DNA of 64,000 bases from an uncultured Opitutia bacterium (GTDB lineage: Bacteria > Verrucomicrobiota > Verrucomicrobiia > Opitutales > Opitutaceae). Location: positions 1 to 64,000 of the forward strand of contig CAIMAQ010000041.1 of NCBI GenBank assembly GCA_903839035.1. The letters are read 5' to 3'. The notes under the pieces are model-generated. The model did no database searches and was not told where the DNA came from. It worked only from the letters and a program-made list of their open reading frames with translations. The translations under genes and the position numbers were made by a program. Below, piece after piece: positions 20,515-28,703 of this stretch. The first letter of the stretch is position 1; each line of letters begins with the position of its first letter.

Positions 20515-20994
20515 ATGAACCTCACGGAAAATCCCCGTCCACCCTTGCCCCCGTTTGACGCCGAGACGGCCGCCCGGAAGGTCCGTATGGCGGAAGACGC
20601 CTGGAACACCCGCAGCCCGGAGAAGGTTTCACTCGCCTACACCCCGACCAGCACCTGGCGCAACCGCTCGGAGTTTCTCACCGGTCGCGTGGCCATCGTC
20701 GAGTTTCTGACCCGCAAGTGGAGCAAGGAACTCGAGTATCGCCTGATCAAGGAACTTTGGGCCTTCCACGGCAACCGCATCGCCGTGCGCTTCGCCTACG
20801 AGTGGCACGACAGCACGGGCCACTGGTTTCGTTCCTACGGCAATGAGAACTGGGAGTTCGACGCCCACGGCTTTATGCAGCGGCGCATTGCCAGCATCAA
20901 CGACCTCCCGATCCAGGAGAGCGACCGGAAGTATCATTGGCCGCTGGGCCGCCGCCCCGACGATCATCCGTCTCTTTCTGATCTTGGTCTGTGA
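20515..20994 (+). CDS. NTF2-like DUF1348 protein
   Basis: The 159-residue protein matches the DUF1348 family in length and in landmarks: [23 protein letters not shown] near the start, [38 protein letters not shown] and the C-terminal [11 protein letters not shown]. Members have the cone-like SnoaL/NTF2 fold and no defined reaction. A second, unrelated NTF2-like gene lies at 22038. It stands alone between two gaps of about 150 bases in which nothing else was seen. Confidence 0.85.
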   Translation: MNLTENPRPPLPPFDAETAARKVRMAEDAWNTRSPEKVSLAYTPTSTWRNRSEFLTGRVAIVEFLTRKWSKELEYRLIKELWAFHGNRIAVRFAYEWHDSTGHWFRSYGNENWEFDAHGFMQRRIASINDLPIQESDRKYHWPLGRRPDDHPSLSDLGL

Positions 20995-21127
20995 CTCAAT
21001 TCGTCTGGGAGCCTCGCAGGAGCTAGGCCTTAACATGACAGAAACGCGCTTCCAAAGCGCCTGTTCCCATGGTGAAATCCTCCAACGCCTTTGATTTGCC
21101 GGTTCCCCGAACTGCGCAAACATTACA

Positions 21128-21946
21128 ATGAGCCTCCCGGTTAACGACCACGACTTCGCCGGCGCGATTCCCCAGATATACGAGTCGCACCTTGTGCCGC
21201 TCATCTTCGATCCCTACGCGGCCGACTTGGCCATGCGGCTGGCTGCGCGGAGGCCCCAGCGGGTGCTCGAACTGGCTGCTGGAACCGGGGCGGTCACACG
21301 GGCGCTGGCCGCCGCTCTGCCTGCCAGTGTCCCTCTTGTCGCCACGGATTTAAACTCCGCGATGCTGGATCAGGCCCGGGCCCGCGGAACGACACGTCCG
21401 GTCGAATGGCGGCAGGCTGACGCGATGCAGCTGCCGTTTCCCGATGCTGCGTTTGATGCGGTCGTATGCCAGTTCGGCATCATGTTTTTTCCGGACAAGG
21501 CCAGGGCGCATGCGGAAGTGCGGCGTGTGCTGCGCCCAGGCGGGGTGTACCTGTTCAACGTTTGGGACCAAATCAGGGAAAACGAGTTTGCCGACGTCAT
21601 CAGTCAGGCCCTCGCGACCCTGTTCCCGAAAAATCCCCCGCGTTTCATGGCCCGCACGCCCCACGGCTACTTCGACCACGCGGTCATTGCGGCAGACCTA
21701 GAGAAAGGTGGTTTTGCCACGACCCCTAGGATCGAAACCGTCGCACTGCGCAGCCGGGCGGAATCAGTCCGCATCCCCGCTGTTGCCTACTGTCAGGGCA
21801 CGCTGCTCCGCTCGGAAATTGAAGCGGTGGACCGCACCCGTCTGGGCGAAGCGACCGATGTCGCCACGCGCGCGCTCACCGAGCGCTTCGGCCCCGGCCC
21901 GGTCGAAGGCAAGATACAAGCCCACGTCATCACCATCGAACGCTGA
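21128..21946 (+). CDS. Class I SAM-dependent methyltransferase
   Basis: The 272-residue protein has the SAM-binding motif I VLELAAGTGAVT at 45-56, motif II-type VATDLNSAML, ADAMQLPFPDAAFDAVVCQFG and the post-motif VLRPGGVYLFNVW, the layout of the UbiE/Methyltransf_11 group. The substrate is unknown. It is flanked by two NTF2-like genes on the same strand, which may point to a small-molecule pathway, but no further link is visible. Confidence 0.88.
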   Translation: MSLPVNDHDFAGAIPQIYESHLVPLIFDPYAADLAMRLAARRPQRVLELAAGTGAVTRALAAALPASVPLVATDLNSAMLDQARARGTTRPVEWRQADAMQLPFPDAAFDAVVCQFGIMFFPDKARAHAEVRRVLRPGGVYLFNVWDQIRENEFADVISQALATLFPKNPPRFMARTPHGYFDHAVIAADLEKGGFATTPRIETVALRSRAESVRIPAVAYCQGTLLRSEIEAVDRTRLGEATDVATRALTERFGPGPVEGKIQAHVITIER

Positions 21947-22037
21947 CCCTCTCATTCCCCCTCTTGCAGGTCCATGCCTCCATTGCGTCAACCGGAAGGC
22001 TCGACCGGGCTGGCCGGTTACCTTTTCTCTCTTATTC

Positions 22038-22406
22038 ATGCCAGCTCCTCTACTTCCCGAAGCCGTCGTCCAACGTCAGCTCGACGCCTACAACGCCCGC
22101 GACCTTGACGCCCTGCTCGCGATCTACAGCGACGACGCCGAGATGTTCGAGCATCCTTCGAAACTCGTGGCCCGCGGCTCAGCCGAACTGCGCCAGCGGT
22201 TCACGTTCCGCTTTCAAGAGGCCAACCTCCACGCCGTTTTGCTGAATCGCATCGTCTGCGGCTCCACCGTGATCGACCGTGAGCGCGTCACCCGCACTTT
22301 CCCAGAGGGTCCCGGTGAGATCGAATTGGTGATGATCTACGAGGTAAACGCCGGCCGCATCACCCGCGCCTGGACCATTGCCGGCGAGAAAAAGTTCTTC
22401 GCCTGA
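22038..22406 (+). CDS. SnoaL/NTF2-like protein
   Basis: The 122-residue protein has the classic small NTF2-fold pattern: VQRQLDAYNARDLDALLAIYSDDAEMFEHP at the N-terminus and EIELVMIYEVNAGRITRAW at the end. Such proteins include isomerases, polyketide cyclases and binding proteins; the role here is not known. The ATG at 22038 fits the fold; the open frame upstream overlaps the methyltransferase gene and was not used. It converges with the MFS gene, 4 bases apart. Confidence 0.82.
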   Translation: MPAPLLPEAVVQRQLDAYNARDLDALLAIYSDDAEMFEHPSKLVARGSAELRQRFTFRFQEANLHAVLLNRIVCGSTVIDRERVTRTFPEGPGEIELVMIYEVNAGRITRAWTIAGEKKFFA

Positions 22407-22410
22407 AACG

Positions 22411-23607
22411 TCAGGCAGCCCCCGCGCTGGCCGGCGGCAACCCTCGATTGGCCCGAAGCCGCAGCACGATCGGCAGCATGAGTGCCGGGGCCAGCGCCGA
22501 GACCGCCAGACCCCAGTGCAGATCCCGCCGGTCCGCCACCCAGCCCACGATCCATGGCATGCAGATGCCGCCCGCATTCCCGAACGCCGCCAACCCGCCA
22601 TACATGCTCGCGCCGCCCTCCGGGTAACGATCGGCTGTCACCGCCAGCATCGTCGGCCAAAGGCAGCTACCCGTGAATCCGACGGCGATGCAGAGGCTCA
22701 GCGCCAGCAACGGCACCGGAAGAAAGGCCCCGCCCACGAACAGCAGCACCGAAAAACCGCAGCTCCAGGCCATCACGCGATAGGAATCCAGCCGCGCCCC
22801 CGCGGCGCCCACCGCCATCCGGCTGACCGCCATCGCCACGGAAAAAAACAGCAGCGCCACCCCGCCGACCCATGCCGGGAAACCGAGTGAGATTTCCGCA
22901 TAGGCCGGCAGCCACTGCACCATCCCGGCTTCCGTGGCGCCGCCCAGAAAGATCGCGGCCAGCGCCGCCCAAAACCAGCCGCGCCGCAGCAGGGTACGCA
23001 GCGGCATCCGCCCGCCCTCCACCGACAGGCCCGGGAACGTCAGCGGCAAAAAAGCCAGGAACAAGCCGGCCGGAAGCGGCAGGAACACCACGCAGGTGGC
23101 CCGCCAACCGAGGCCGGCCCCCAACATCAGCGTGCCGGCCAGAATGGTCACCACCGCCCCCACACAATAAAAGGAGTGCAACCAGTTCAGCGCGGCCGAC
23201 CGGCGCGTGGGATTGAGCGCGGCAACGACCGGACTTAACACCATATCCAGGAGACCCGCCCCGAGCCCGAGGAAAAAGACCGCCGCACCCAGCAGGACAT
23301 AATTGCTGGCAAGCGCGGCCGCAACCAGGCCCAGCGCAATGAGCAGGTTGCCCAGCAGGGCGAAGGGCTTGGCCCCCCATCGGTCCGCCAACGGGCCGGT
23401 TACCAGAATGCCGGCCACGAGGCCGGCAAAGGTCCAGGCCCCAAGCCGGCCGAGCTGCTCCTGCGTCAGCCCGCTCGCGCCGCCAAAGGTGTGGCTGATC
23501 GTGGTGAGGAAGACCGGGAGCAGATTCAGCCCGATCGCGATACACATCATCGCCCCATAACAAAGCAGCGTGAGCACGGACAATGGAGCGCGAGCAGACG
23601 CGGACAT
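22411..23607 (-). CDS. MFS transporter
   Basis: The 398-residue membrane protein has 12 hydrophobic segments and the major facilitator loop 2-3 motif GPLADRWGAKP near residue 74. The overall pattern, beginning with GLNLLPVFLTTISHTFGG, resembles the sugar-type FucP-like branch, but the substrate cannot be assigned. The ATG at 23607 was chosen because the longer frame starts with a non-membrane segment of low quality. No regulator is adjacent. Confidence 0.87.
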   Translation of the reverse strand: MSASARAPLSVLTLLCYGAMMCIAIGLNLLPVFLTTISHTFGGASGLTQEQLGRLGAWTFAGLVAGILVTGPLADRWGAKPFALLGNLLIALGLVAAALASNYVLLGAAVFFLGLGAGLLDMVLSPVVAALNPTRRSAALNWLHSFYCVGAVVTILAGTLMLGAGLGWRATCVVFLPLPAGLFLAFLPLTFPGLSVEGGRMPLRTLLRRGWFWAALAAIFLGGATEAGMVQWLPAYAEISLGFPAWVGGVALLFFSVAMAVSRMAVGAAGARLDSYRVMAWSCGFSVLLFVGGAFLPVPLLALSLCIAVGFTGSCLWPTMLAVTADRYPEGGASMYGGLAAFGNAGGICMPWIVGWVADRRDLHWGLAVSALAPALMLPIVLRLRANRGLPPASAGAA

Positions 23608-23710
23608 TCGGTCAGCCGAAGACAGGCGCCCGGCAAGCGCAACGCCCAAGCACGCGAACCGGGAAAAAGCTTGTTTACCGCACGCCCACCTTGGCTGTGA
23701 CCGGCATGAA

Positions 23711-23740
23711 TTCGCGTCTATTCGCGTCCCTTCGCGGTTC
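23711..23740. repeat. 10-bp tandem tract, three degenerate units
   Basis: TTCGCGTCTA, TTCGCGTCCC and TTCGCGGTTC follow one another without a break in the 150-base gap between the MFS and antiporter genes. Nothing else was recognised in this gap. Confidence 0.7.
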
Positions 23741-23757
23741 AACCAGGATGTCGTGAA

Positions 23758-25194
23758 TCACAGCCACCAGAAGCACGCTGCCATCACCAGCGTCGGTGCC
23801 AGCGCGCCGAGCAGCAGGCCCACGGGCGAGACGCCCTCGGGAAAGAACTTGCTGAGAATCGCCTGACCGGCCGGGTTGGGGGCATTCGCGATGACCGTCA
23901 GGCCACCGCCGGTCACGGCCCCGGCCACCACGGCGTACTTGAGGGCCTCGGAAAAACTGGGCACCAGCGTCGCGAGATAGGTAATCGCGGCATTGTCGTT
24001 GAAGGCCGTCAGCGCCGTCGCCCCGAGGAACAGGCTGGGCTCATTCAGGCTCTGCAGCACCGGCGAGATCCACCAGCCCTGCAGTCCGCCGTGCACCACG
24101 AGCCCCGCGAGAAAAAAGCCGACCAGCATCGGCGGGGCCAGGTCGATCTCCGTCTGGTGGTGCGCCGTGGCCTGCGTGAACGCCAGGAAGAACAGGAATG
24201 CCCCGATGAACAGCGCCGGATAGTGCGCCGCCCACACTGCAAATCCCAGGAAGGCCAGGTGGGTAAGAGTGATCCAGAGCGGCACGGGCTCCTCCGCCTC
24301 GTCTGCGGCCGACTTGGTCGCCGGCTGCATCGCGGCAAACTCCGCTCGAAATATTAAAAAGTAGAGCACGGTCGCCCCGACAATGCCCACCCCGGCTTTC
24401 CAGCCGAAATACTGCACCATGAACAGCAGGTCCCACTTCCAGGTCGCCGCCACCATTAGCACCGGCGGCGCCGCAAAATGCGTGAATGTCCCGCCCACCG
24501 AGATGTTCACGAACAGCAGCCCGATCGTGGCGTATTTCAGCCGCGGACTCGGCTTCAAACCATAGAAATGCTTCGCCAGCAGCAGTGCCGCGATGGTCAT
24601 GGCCGCCGGCTCCGTGATGAACGAGCCCAGGATGGGCGCGACGATCAGCGTCGAGAGCCACCATGCCGCCGGCGAACCCTTCCCCAGCGAGGCCACCGCG
24701 CTCATCGTCCGCTCCGCCAGGAGCACCACTGGCCGCGTCGCCGCCATCGCCATCACCACGACGACGAACATCGGCTCCGTGTAATTCACCGTGGAACCGA
24801 GGTAATGGACCGCCGTGTCCACACCCTTGAACGCCACGATCGCCACCCCCAGCGCGACCGCCCAGATACCAAAGATGGCCTCGATCTCCCCGAAAAAATG
24901 GAGCCCCTGCGCCAGAAAACTGACCTCGCCCGGCCGGCCGTCTTCGCCCGACCTACCCGTGCGGCCGGCCTTGGCCAGGCGCGCCTGATGCCGCTCTTCC
25001 ACCACGTGCGACCAGTGACGGATTCTCCCCGCCATGAACGTGTGCACAATCGCCAGCGCGAAAATCAGTGTCGCCACCAGGTTGAACGGCTCCGCCTGGA
25101 TGCGCGCGGTTAGCAGCTGGACCAACCCCGCGCCCGGGGCATCGGCGTAGGACTCGAGCGGATGAGGGAAAAGTGCGGGAGGTTGGGCCGTCAT
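23758..25194 (-). CDS. Putative Na+/H+ antiporter
   Basis: The 478-residue membrane protein has about 11 hydrophobic segments. Landmarks such as FIFALAIVHTFMAGRIRHWSH, an intact ATRPVVLLAERTM block and NVSVGGTFTHFAAPPVLMVA-like residues (about 230) match the family annotated as putative Na+/H+ antiporter (PF07399). It would exchange sodium for protons at the inner membrane; transport has to be inferred. Its first 4 bases overlap the serB-like stop, so the two are cotranscribed and probably translationally coupled. Confidence 0.82.
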   Translation of the reverse strand: MTAQPPALFPHPLESYADAPGAGLVQLLTARIQAEPFNLVATLIFALAIVHTFMAGRIRHWSHVVEERHQARLAKAGRTGRSGEDGRPGEVSFLAQGLHFFGEIEAIFGIWAVALGVAIVAFKGVDTAVHYLGSTVNYTEPMFVVVVMAMAATRPVVLLAERTMSAVASLGKGSPAAWWLSTLIVAPILGSFITEPAAMTIAALLLAKHFYGLKPSPRLKYATIGLLFVNISVGGTFTHFAAPPVLMVAATWKWDLLFMVQYFGWKAGVGIVGATVLYFLIFRAEFAAMQPATKSAADEAEEPVPLWITLTHLAFLGFAVWAAHYPALFIGAFLFFLAFTQATAHHQTEIDLAPPMLVGFFLAGLVVHGGLQGWWISPVLQSLNEPSLFLGATALTAFNDNAAITYLATLVPSFSEALKYAVVAGAVTGGGLTVIANAPNPAGQAILSKFFPEGVSPVGLLLGALAPTLVMAACFWWL

Positions 25195-25832
25195 ATGATT
25201 TCCAGGATTTGGTCGAGCGCCTGCACAAAAAAACGGGCTTCCGTCTTCACCCTGGGCCGCGTGAGGTAGCGGCCAAAGCCCACGAAAACATCCACGACCG
25301 GCTTGGTTTCCAAGTCGCTCACGCCGTCTCCCACCATCACCACCTTCTCCGGCTGGTACTCCCGCCGGAGTTGCTCAATCACTCCGACCTTGCCGCCGGT
25401 GCGCGAGGTCGGCGCCGACTGGTCAAAGCCGTCGTAGCGGCCGTCGGCCGTGAAGTTCAGCTCCACCGCCACGATCCGCGCCACGCCCAGGAAATCCGCG
25501 AGCGGCTGAATGGCCTGCGTGAATCCACCGCTCACGATGACAGGCGTCCAACCCCGCGCCACCAGTGCCGTGATCGTCTCCCGCGCCGTCGGCTCGACCG
25601 TCTCGACATACCGGCGGCCCACCGTTGCGAGATCCTCGCGCCGCGGCTCGATGATTTCCAGCCGGCGACCAAACACACTCTCGACCGACACGCGGCCCTC
25701 CATCGCATCGTTCGTCATCGCCTCCACCCGGCCCAGCACCGCCAGCCCACGCAGTCGCGCCAGCTCATCGATGCCCTCGATGGCGCTCAGCGTGCTGTCA
25801 CAGTCCAGGCAGATCAGTTTGGTCGCAGGCAC
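25191..25832 (-). CDS. serB: SerB-like HAD phosphatase
   Basis: The protein has all HAD motifs of phosphoserine phosphatase: DCDST (motif I, Asp10 and Asp12), VSGG (motif II) and GDGVSDLE (motif IV), with the cap-type IEGIDELARLRG after motif I. The likely reaction is phosphoserine to serine. The start is uncertain. A TTG at 25871 would lie inside the T-tract of the upstream terminator, so the GTG at 25832 (213 residues) is preferred. It is followed with a 4-base overlap by the antiporter gene. Confidence 0.82.
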   Translation of the reverse strand: MPATKLICLDCDSTLSAIEGIDELARLRGLAVLGRVEAMTNDAMEGRVSVESVFGRRLEIIEPRREDLATVGRRYVETVEPTARETITALVARGWTPVIVSGGFTQAIQPLADFLGVARIVAVELNFTADGRYDGFDQSAPTSRTGGKVGVIEQLRREYQPEKVVMVGDGVSDLETKPVVDVFVGFGRYLTRPRVKTEARFFVQALDQILEII

Positions 25833-25869
25833 CGCACCACACAGGCAGCGCCGGGAAGTGTCCGCCAAC

Positions 25870-25897
25870 AAAAAAAGCCCTCCGTTCCGGAGGGCTT
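25870..25897 (-). terminator. Rho-independent terminator after rpmJ-rpmE
   Basis: Read on the minus strand, AAGCCCTCCG pairs perfectly with CGGAGGGCTT over a 3-base loop, followed by seven T. It lies 28 bases past the rpmE stop, separating the ribosomal genes from serB. Confidence 0.9.
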
Positions 25898-25924
25898 GAA
25901 AGGGTCGGAAGGGCCGGCAGCGGC

Positions 25925-26176
25925 TTACTTCTTCGTGACGCGCTTGAACTTCGAGGTGAACTTCTCGACGCGGCCGGCGGTGTCGACGAGGCGCTTCTCA
26001 CCGGTGTAGGCGGGATGCGAGTCCATCGTCACGTCGCGTGCGACGACGAAATATTCCACGCCATCGATCTGCTCCTTGCGGGCGGACTTCATGGTGGAAC
26101 GGGTGAGGAAACGGCGGCCGGTACCGATATCGAGGTAGCAGACGTTGTTGAGGATGGGATGGCCTTCGGCTTTCAC
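25925..26176 (-). CDS. rpmE: Large ribosomal subunit protein bL31, type B
   Basis: The 83-residue protein matches type B bL31: HPILNNVCYLDIGTGRRFLTRSTMKS and the C-terminal SHPAYTGEKRLVDTAGRVEKF. It lacks the CxxC zinc pairs of type A. Translation starts at a GTG. It follows rpmJ by 17 bases and ends before a strong terminator, the same pairing as ykgM-ykgO in enterobacteria, where these are zinc-independent replacements. Whether a second, type A copy exists elsewhere cannot be told. Confidence 0.93.
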   Translation of the reverse strand: MKAEGHPILNNVCYLDIGTGRRFLTRSTMKSARKEQIDGVEYFVVARDVTMDSHPAYTGEKRLVDTAGRVEKFTSKFKRVTKK

Positions 26177-26193
26177 GGGAATAGGTGGTTTAA

Positions 26194-26319
26194 TCAGCCC
26201 TGCCGTGCTTTGTAGCGCGGCTCGACTTTGTTGATGACGTAGATCTTGCCCTTGCGACGCACGACCTGGCAGGCCGGGTGACGCTTCTTGGCGGATTTAA
26301 TGGAGGAAACGACTTTCAT
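26194..26319 (-). CDS. rpmJ: Large ribosomal subunit protein bL36, zinc-free form
   Basis: The 41-residue product begins [20 protein letters not shown] and ends [10 protein letters not shown], the bL36 signature. It keeps one cysteine but lacks the CxxC, third Cys and His ligands of the zinc-binding form, like YkgO. It is the first gene of the rpmJ-rpmE pair. The ATG at 26319 is used although the frame stays open upstream. Confidence 0.93.
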   Translation of the reverse strand: MKVVSSIKSAKKRHPACQVVRRKGKIYVINKVEPRYKARQG

Positions 26320-26390
26320 AAAAGGGGTCAAAACAGAGCGCGTTCCCACCCCTGTCAACCGAAATGTCCGCCGGGTGCACTCACCCCGGT

Positions 26391-26422
26391 GCGGGTCGGG
26401 GGCAGGCAGGTCTGCGACCCGC
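26391..26422. repeat. Inverted repeat upstream of rpmJ
   Basis: GCGGGTCG (26391-26398) and CGACCCGC (26415-26422) are perfect complements around 16 bases that include GGCAGGCAGG. It lies in the gap between rpmJ and the DUF551-like gene. There is no T-run, so a simple terminator is unlikely; a dispersed palindromic element or a regulatory hairpin is possible. Confidence 0.5.
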
Positions 26423-26468
26423 CCTACTCCTTCACGGCCAGCCACATGGCCGGGCCGGGCCAATGTCC

Positions 26469-26720
26469 TTACAGTCCCTTGTGCGGGGGCGGCAGGGGCG
26501 ACCACGAAACCGGCACGCCCCAGCGTTCGAACGGGCTGTGGCTCCAGCCAGCGCGGGCCGAATCCCAATAGCCAATCTCGATAATGTCATCGTCCATCTT
26601 CACCAGGACGTGTTCGCCGGGCTCCGGAAACCGGGCGACCAGGGCGATCCAGGTGCGGGGGGCCTGACTGGCCTCCGCGAGTGCCTTCTCTGTCGCGCGA
26701 TCTAATTTTTGTAGGAGCAT
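26469..26720 (-). CDS. Small DUF551-like protein
   Basis: The 83-residue protein shows the spaced pattern of DUF551: a start W-I-A segment, [25 protein letters not shown] and a closing [12 protein letters not shown]551 occurs mainly in phages and as small cellular proteins of unknown role. Here no phage genes are near. The reading frame has neighbours' base composition. The 178-base gap upstream of it (26721-26898) holds nothing recognisable. The call depends on a weak pattern. Confidence 0.5.
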   Translation of the reverse strand: MLLQKLDRATEKALAEASQAPRTWIALVARFPEPGEHVLVKMDDDIIEIGYWDSARAGWSHSPFERWGVPVSWSPLPPPHKGL

Positions 26721-26898
26721 GCTTCAGTCTAATCGACCGCGGCGGCGGCTCAGCAAATCCAATCCCAAGTCTTTGGACCCTACCCGGCGGTCCCACTCGG
26801 CCCTACTGCGTCCAGGACCCAAGGATCGAAACCTGAGTGCCCTTCGTGCCTTGCCTGCTTAACCGGGATCACCCGCGCATGGGGTCTCCCTCACTCCC

Positions 26899-27453
26899 TT
26901 AATTCCGGCTCGTGTCATCGGGCTCGTCCGCGAGCAGCCGCCATTCCTCGCCCAAATTGCCAAGCACTTTCCGCCAGAGTGATCCGTCCTGCGGCTGTTC
27001 CAGCAGGTCGCCCGGGATGTCGGTCACGATCCAGGTGTCATGCTTCAGCTCGTTTTCCAACTGGCCTTTCGACCAGCCGGAATAACCCAGGTACGCGCGC
27101 ACCTGGGTGCCTTCCTCCCCCAACATCTGCCCGGCCTTCTCCGGCTCGATCCCGAAATGTAGCTGAAACCCATCCGCGCGATTCTGCCACGCCACCAGCA
27201 GCAGTTGCTTGGGCTGGACCGGTCCACCGGTGAACACCGGCACCCCGGCCAGCGCGCCGAGCGCAAACTCCCCGTTCCATTCCCCCAGCCGTTTGCCCAG
27301 CGGCCGGTTCATCACAATGCCCATCGCCCCGTCCGTCCCATGCGCGGACATCAGCACGACGGACCGGCGGAAATTCGGATCCTTCATCGCCGGGTGCGCG
27401 AGCAGCAACGAACCGGCAATGCTCTGCTGGGTGCTTTTGCGGCGCTCGCGCAT
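26899..27453 (-). CDS. YqgE/AlgH (DUF179) family protein
   Basis: The 184-residue protein has the diagnostic N-terminus SIAGSLLLAHPAMKDPNFRRSVVLM, GIVMNRPLG, FTGGPV and YLGYSGWSKGQLENEL. Its cellular role is not established in any organism; AlgH was linked to alginate regulation in Pseudomonas. The start follows the family's usual spacing. It lies 30 bases downstream of the dCMP deaminase gene on the same strand and may share its transcript. Confidence 0.93.
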   Translation of the reverse strand: MRERRKSTQQSIAGSLLLAHPAMKDPNFRRSVVLMSAHGTDGAMGIVMNRPLGKRLGEWNGEFALGALAGVPVFTGGPVQPKQLLLVAWQNRADGFQLHFGIEPEKAGQMLGEEGTQVRAYLGYSGWSKGQLENELKHDTWIVTDIPGDLLEQPQDGSLWRKVLGNLGEEWRLLADEPDDTSRN

Positions 27454-27483
27454 GGATTCGTTGGGGGGTTAACCGTCGCGGGC

Positions 27484-27960
27484 TTAGAGCTGCAAAATCT
27501 TCACGCCCGCCTCCACCAGCAGCGGCGCCACCAGCGGGTCATTCGCGTAATCGAGCCGGTACCGCACCTCGGCGATGCCCGCGGCGGCGAGGATTTTTGC
27601 GCAGTTGATGCAGGGGTAATGCGTCACGTAGGCCACGCAGCCCTCCACCGCGCTGCCGCGTCGCGCGGCATCCGCCACGGCGTTCTGCTCGGCGTGCACC
27701 GTCGCCTGCTCATGGCCGTCGCGCACCTTCGTGACGTGCGGCGTGCCCGGCAGGTAGCCGTTGTAACCGGCCGCCACGAGGCGGTTCTTGCGCGCACCAC
27801 CCGTCACGATGACGCAGCCGACATGCAGCCGCTCGCAGTTCGAGCGCGTGGACATCAGCATGGCCGTCGCCATGAAATACTCGTCCCACGAGGGACGGCC
27901 GGGAAATTTTTCCGTCGCCGCTGCAATCAGGTCGACCGGGCTGGTGGGTTCTGGGCTCAT
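27484..27960 (-). CDS. Deoxycytidylate (dCMP) deaminase family protein
   Basis: The 158-residue zinc enzyme has the cytidine-deaminase ligands: HAE at 89-91 (Glu91 as proton shuttle) and PCINC with Cys117 and Cys120. The N-terminal SWDEYFMATAMLMSTRSNCER and GYNGYLPG segments are typical of dCMP deaminase and of ComEB. It would supply dUMP for thymidylate synthesis. It is divergent from the methyltransferase gene at 28015. Confidence 0.9.
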   Translation of the reverse strand: MSPEPTSPVDLIAAATEKFPGRPSWDEYFMATAMLMSTRSNCERLHVGCVIVTGGARKNRLVAAGYNGYLPGTPHVTKVRDGHEQATVHAEQNAVADAARRGSAVEGCVAYVTHYPCINCAKILAAAGIAEVRYRLDYANDPLVAPLLVEAGVKILQL

Positions 27961-28014
27961 AAATCGCCCCGAACTCTGGACACCTGCCTGCGGTCGGGCA
28001 ATCCTCCTCTCGAC

Positions 28015-28662
28015 ATGATGCCGCGCACGCTCGAACCCGAGCTTCTCGATTCACTTCCCCCGGACCACCCCGATGCCCTGCACAACCGGCGGGACCTGCG
28101 CCTGGTCAACCAGCTCATGGGCAACCACCGCTGGATTGCCCGCACGCTCCCGCCACGGCTGCACCCTGGCGAAACCGCGCTCGAACTCGGCGCCGGCACC
28201 GGCGAACTCGGCCTCCGCCTGATCGCCGCCGGCGTGCCGGTGGACGGGCTCGACCTCTGGCCCCGTCCCGCCGCCTGGCCCGCCCATCGAAACTGGCACT
28301 CGGCAAACCTCCTGACGTTTCCCGGCTACGCCGCCTACGCCGCAGTCATCGGCAACCTGATCTTCCACCAGTTCTCCGAAGTCGAACTGGCTGCCGTCGG
28401 CGCCGTTATCCGCCGTCACGCCCGGATCATTCTCGCCCGCGAGCCCGCCCGCTCGCGCCTCTCGCAATATTTCTATCGCGGGCTGGCCCCGTTGTTCGGC
28501 GCCAATCACGTCAGCCGGCACGACGGCTACGTCAGCATTGCCGCGGGTTTCGTCGGGGACGAACTCCCGCGGGCACTCGGGCTCGATCCAGCCGAGTGGG
28601 ATTGCAAATGTGTCATCACCACGGTCTACGCCTATCAGATGGTTGCCATCCGGCGCCCATAA
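28015..28662 (+). CDS. SAM-dependent methyltransferase upstream of type III PKS
   Basis: The 215-residue protein has a Rossmann SAM motif LELGAGTGELGLRLI near residue 58 and VDGLDLWPRP as motif II. A start at 28015 gives MMPRTLEPELLDSLPP; the frame's upstream part overlaps the divergent deaminase gene. It lies 41 bases upstream of the type III polyketide synthase, the arrangement in which such genes often methylate alkylresorcinol or alkylpyrone products; the exact partner is inferred from position only. Confidence 0.8.
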   Translation: MMPRTLEPELLDSLPPDHPDALHNRRDLRLVNQLMGNHRWIARTLPPRLHPGETALELGAGTGELGLRLIAAGVPVDGLDLWPRPAAWPAHRNWHSANLLTFPGYAAYAAVIGNLIFHQFSEVELAAVGAVIRRHARIILAREPARSRLSQYFYRGLAPLFGANHVSRHDGYVSIAAGFVGDELPRALGLDPAEWDCKCVITTVYAYQMVAIRRP

Positions 28663-28703
28663 GCCCTCGCTGAACCGCTCCTTTGTTTCCGGGTCCTATT
28701 TAA

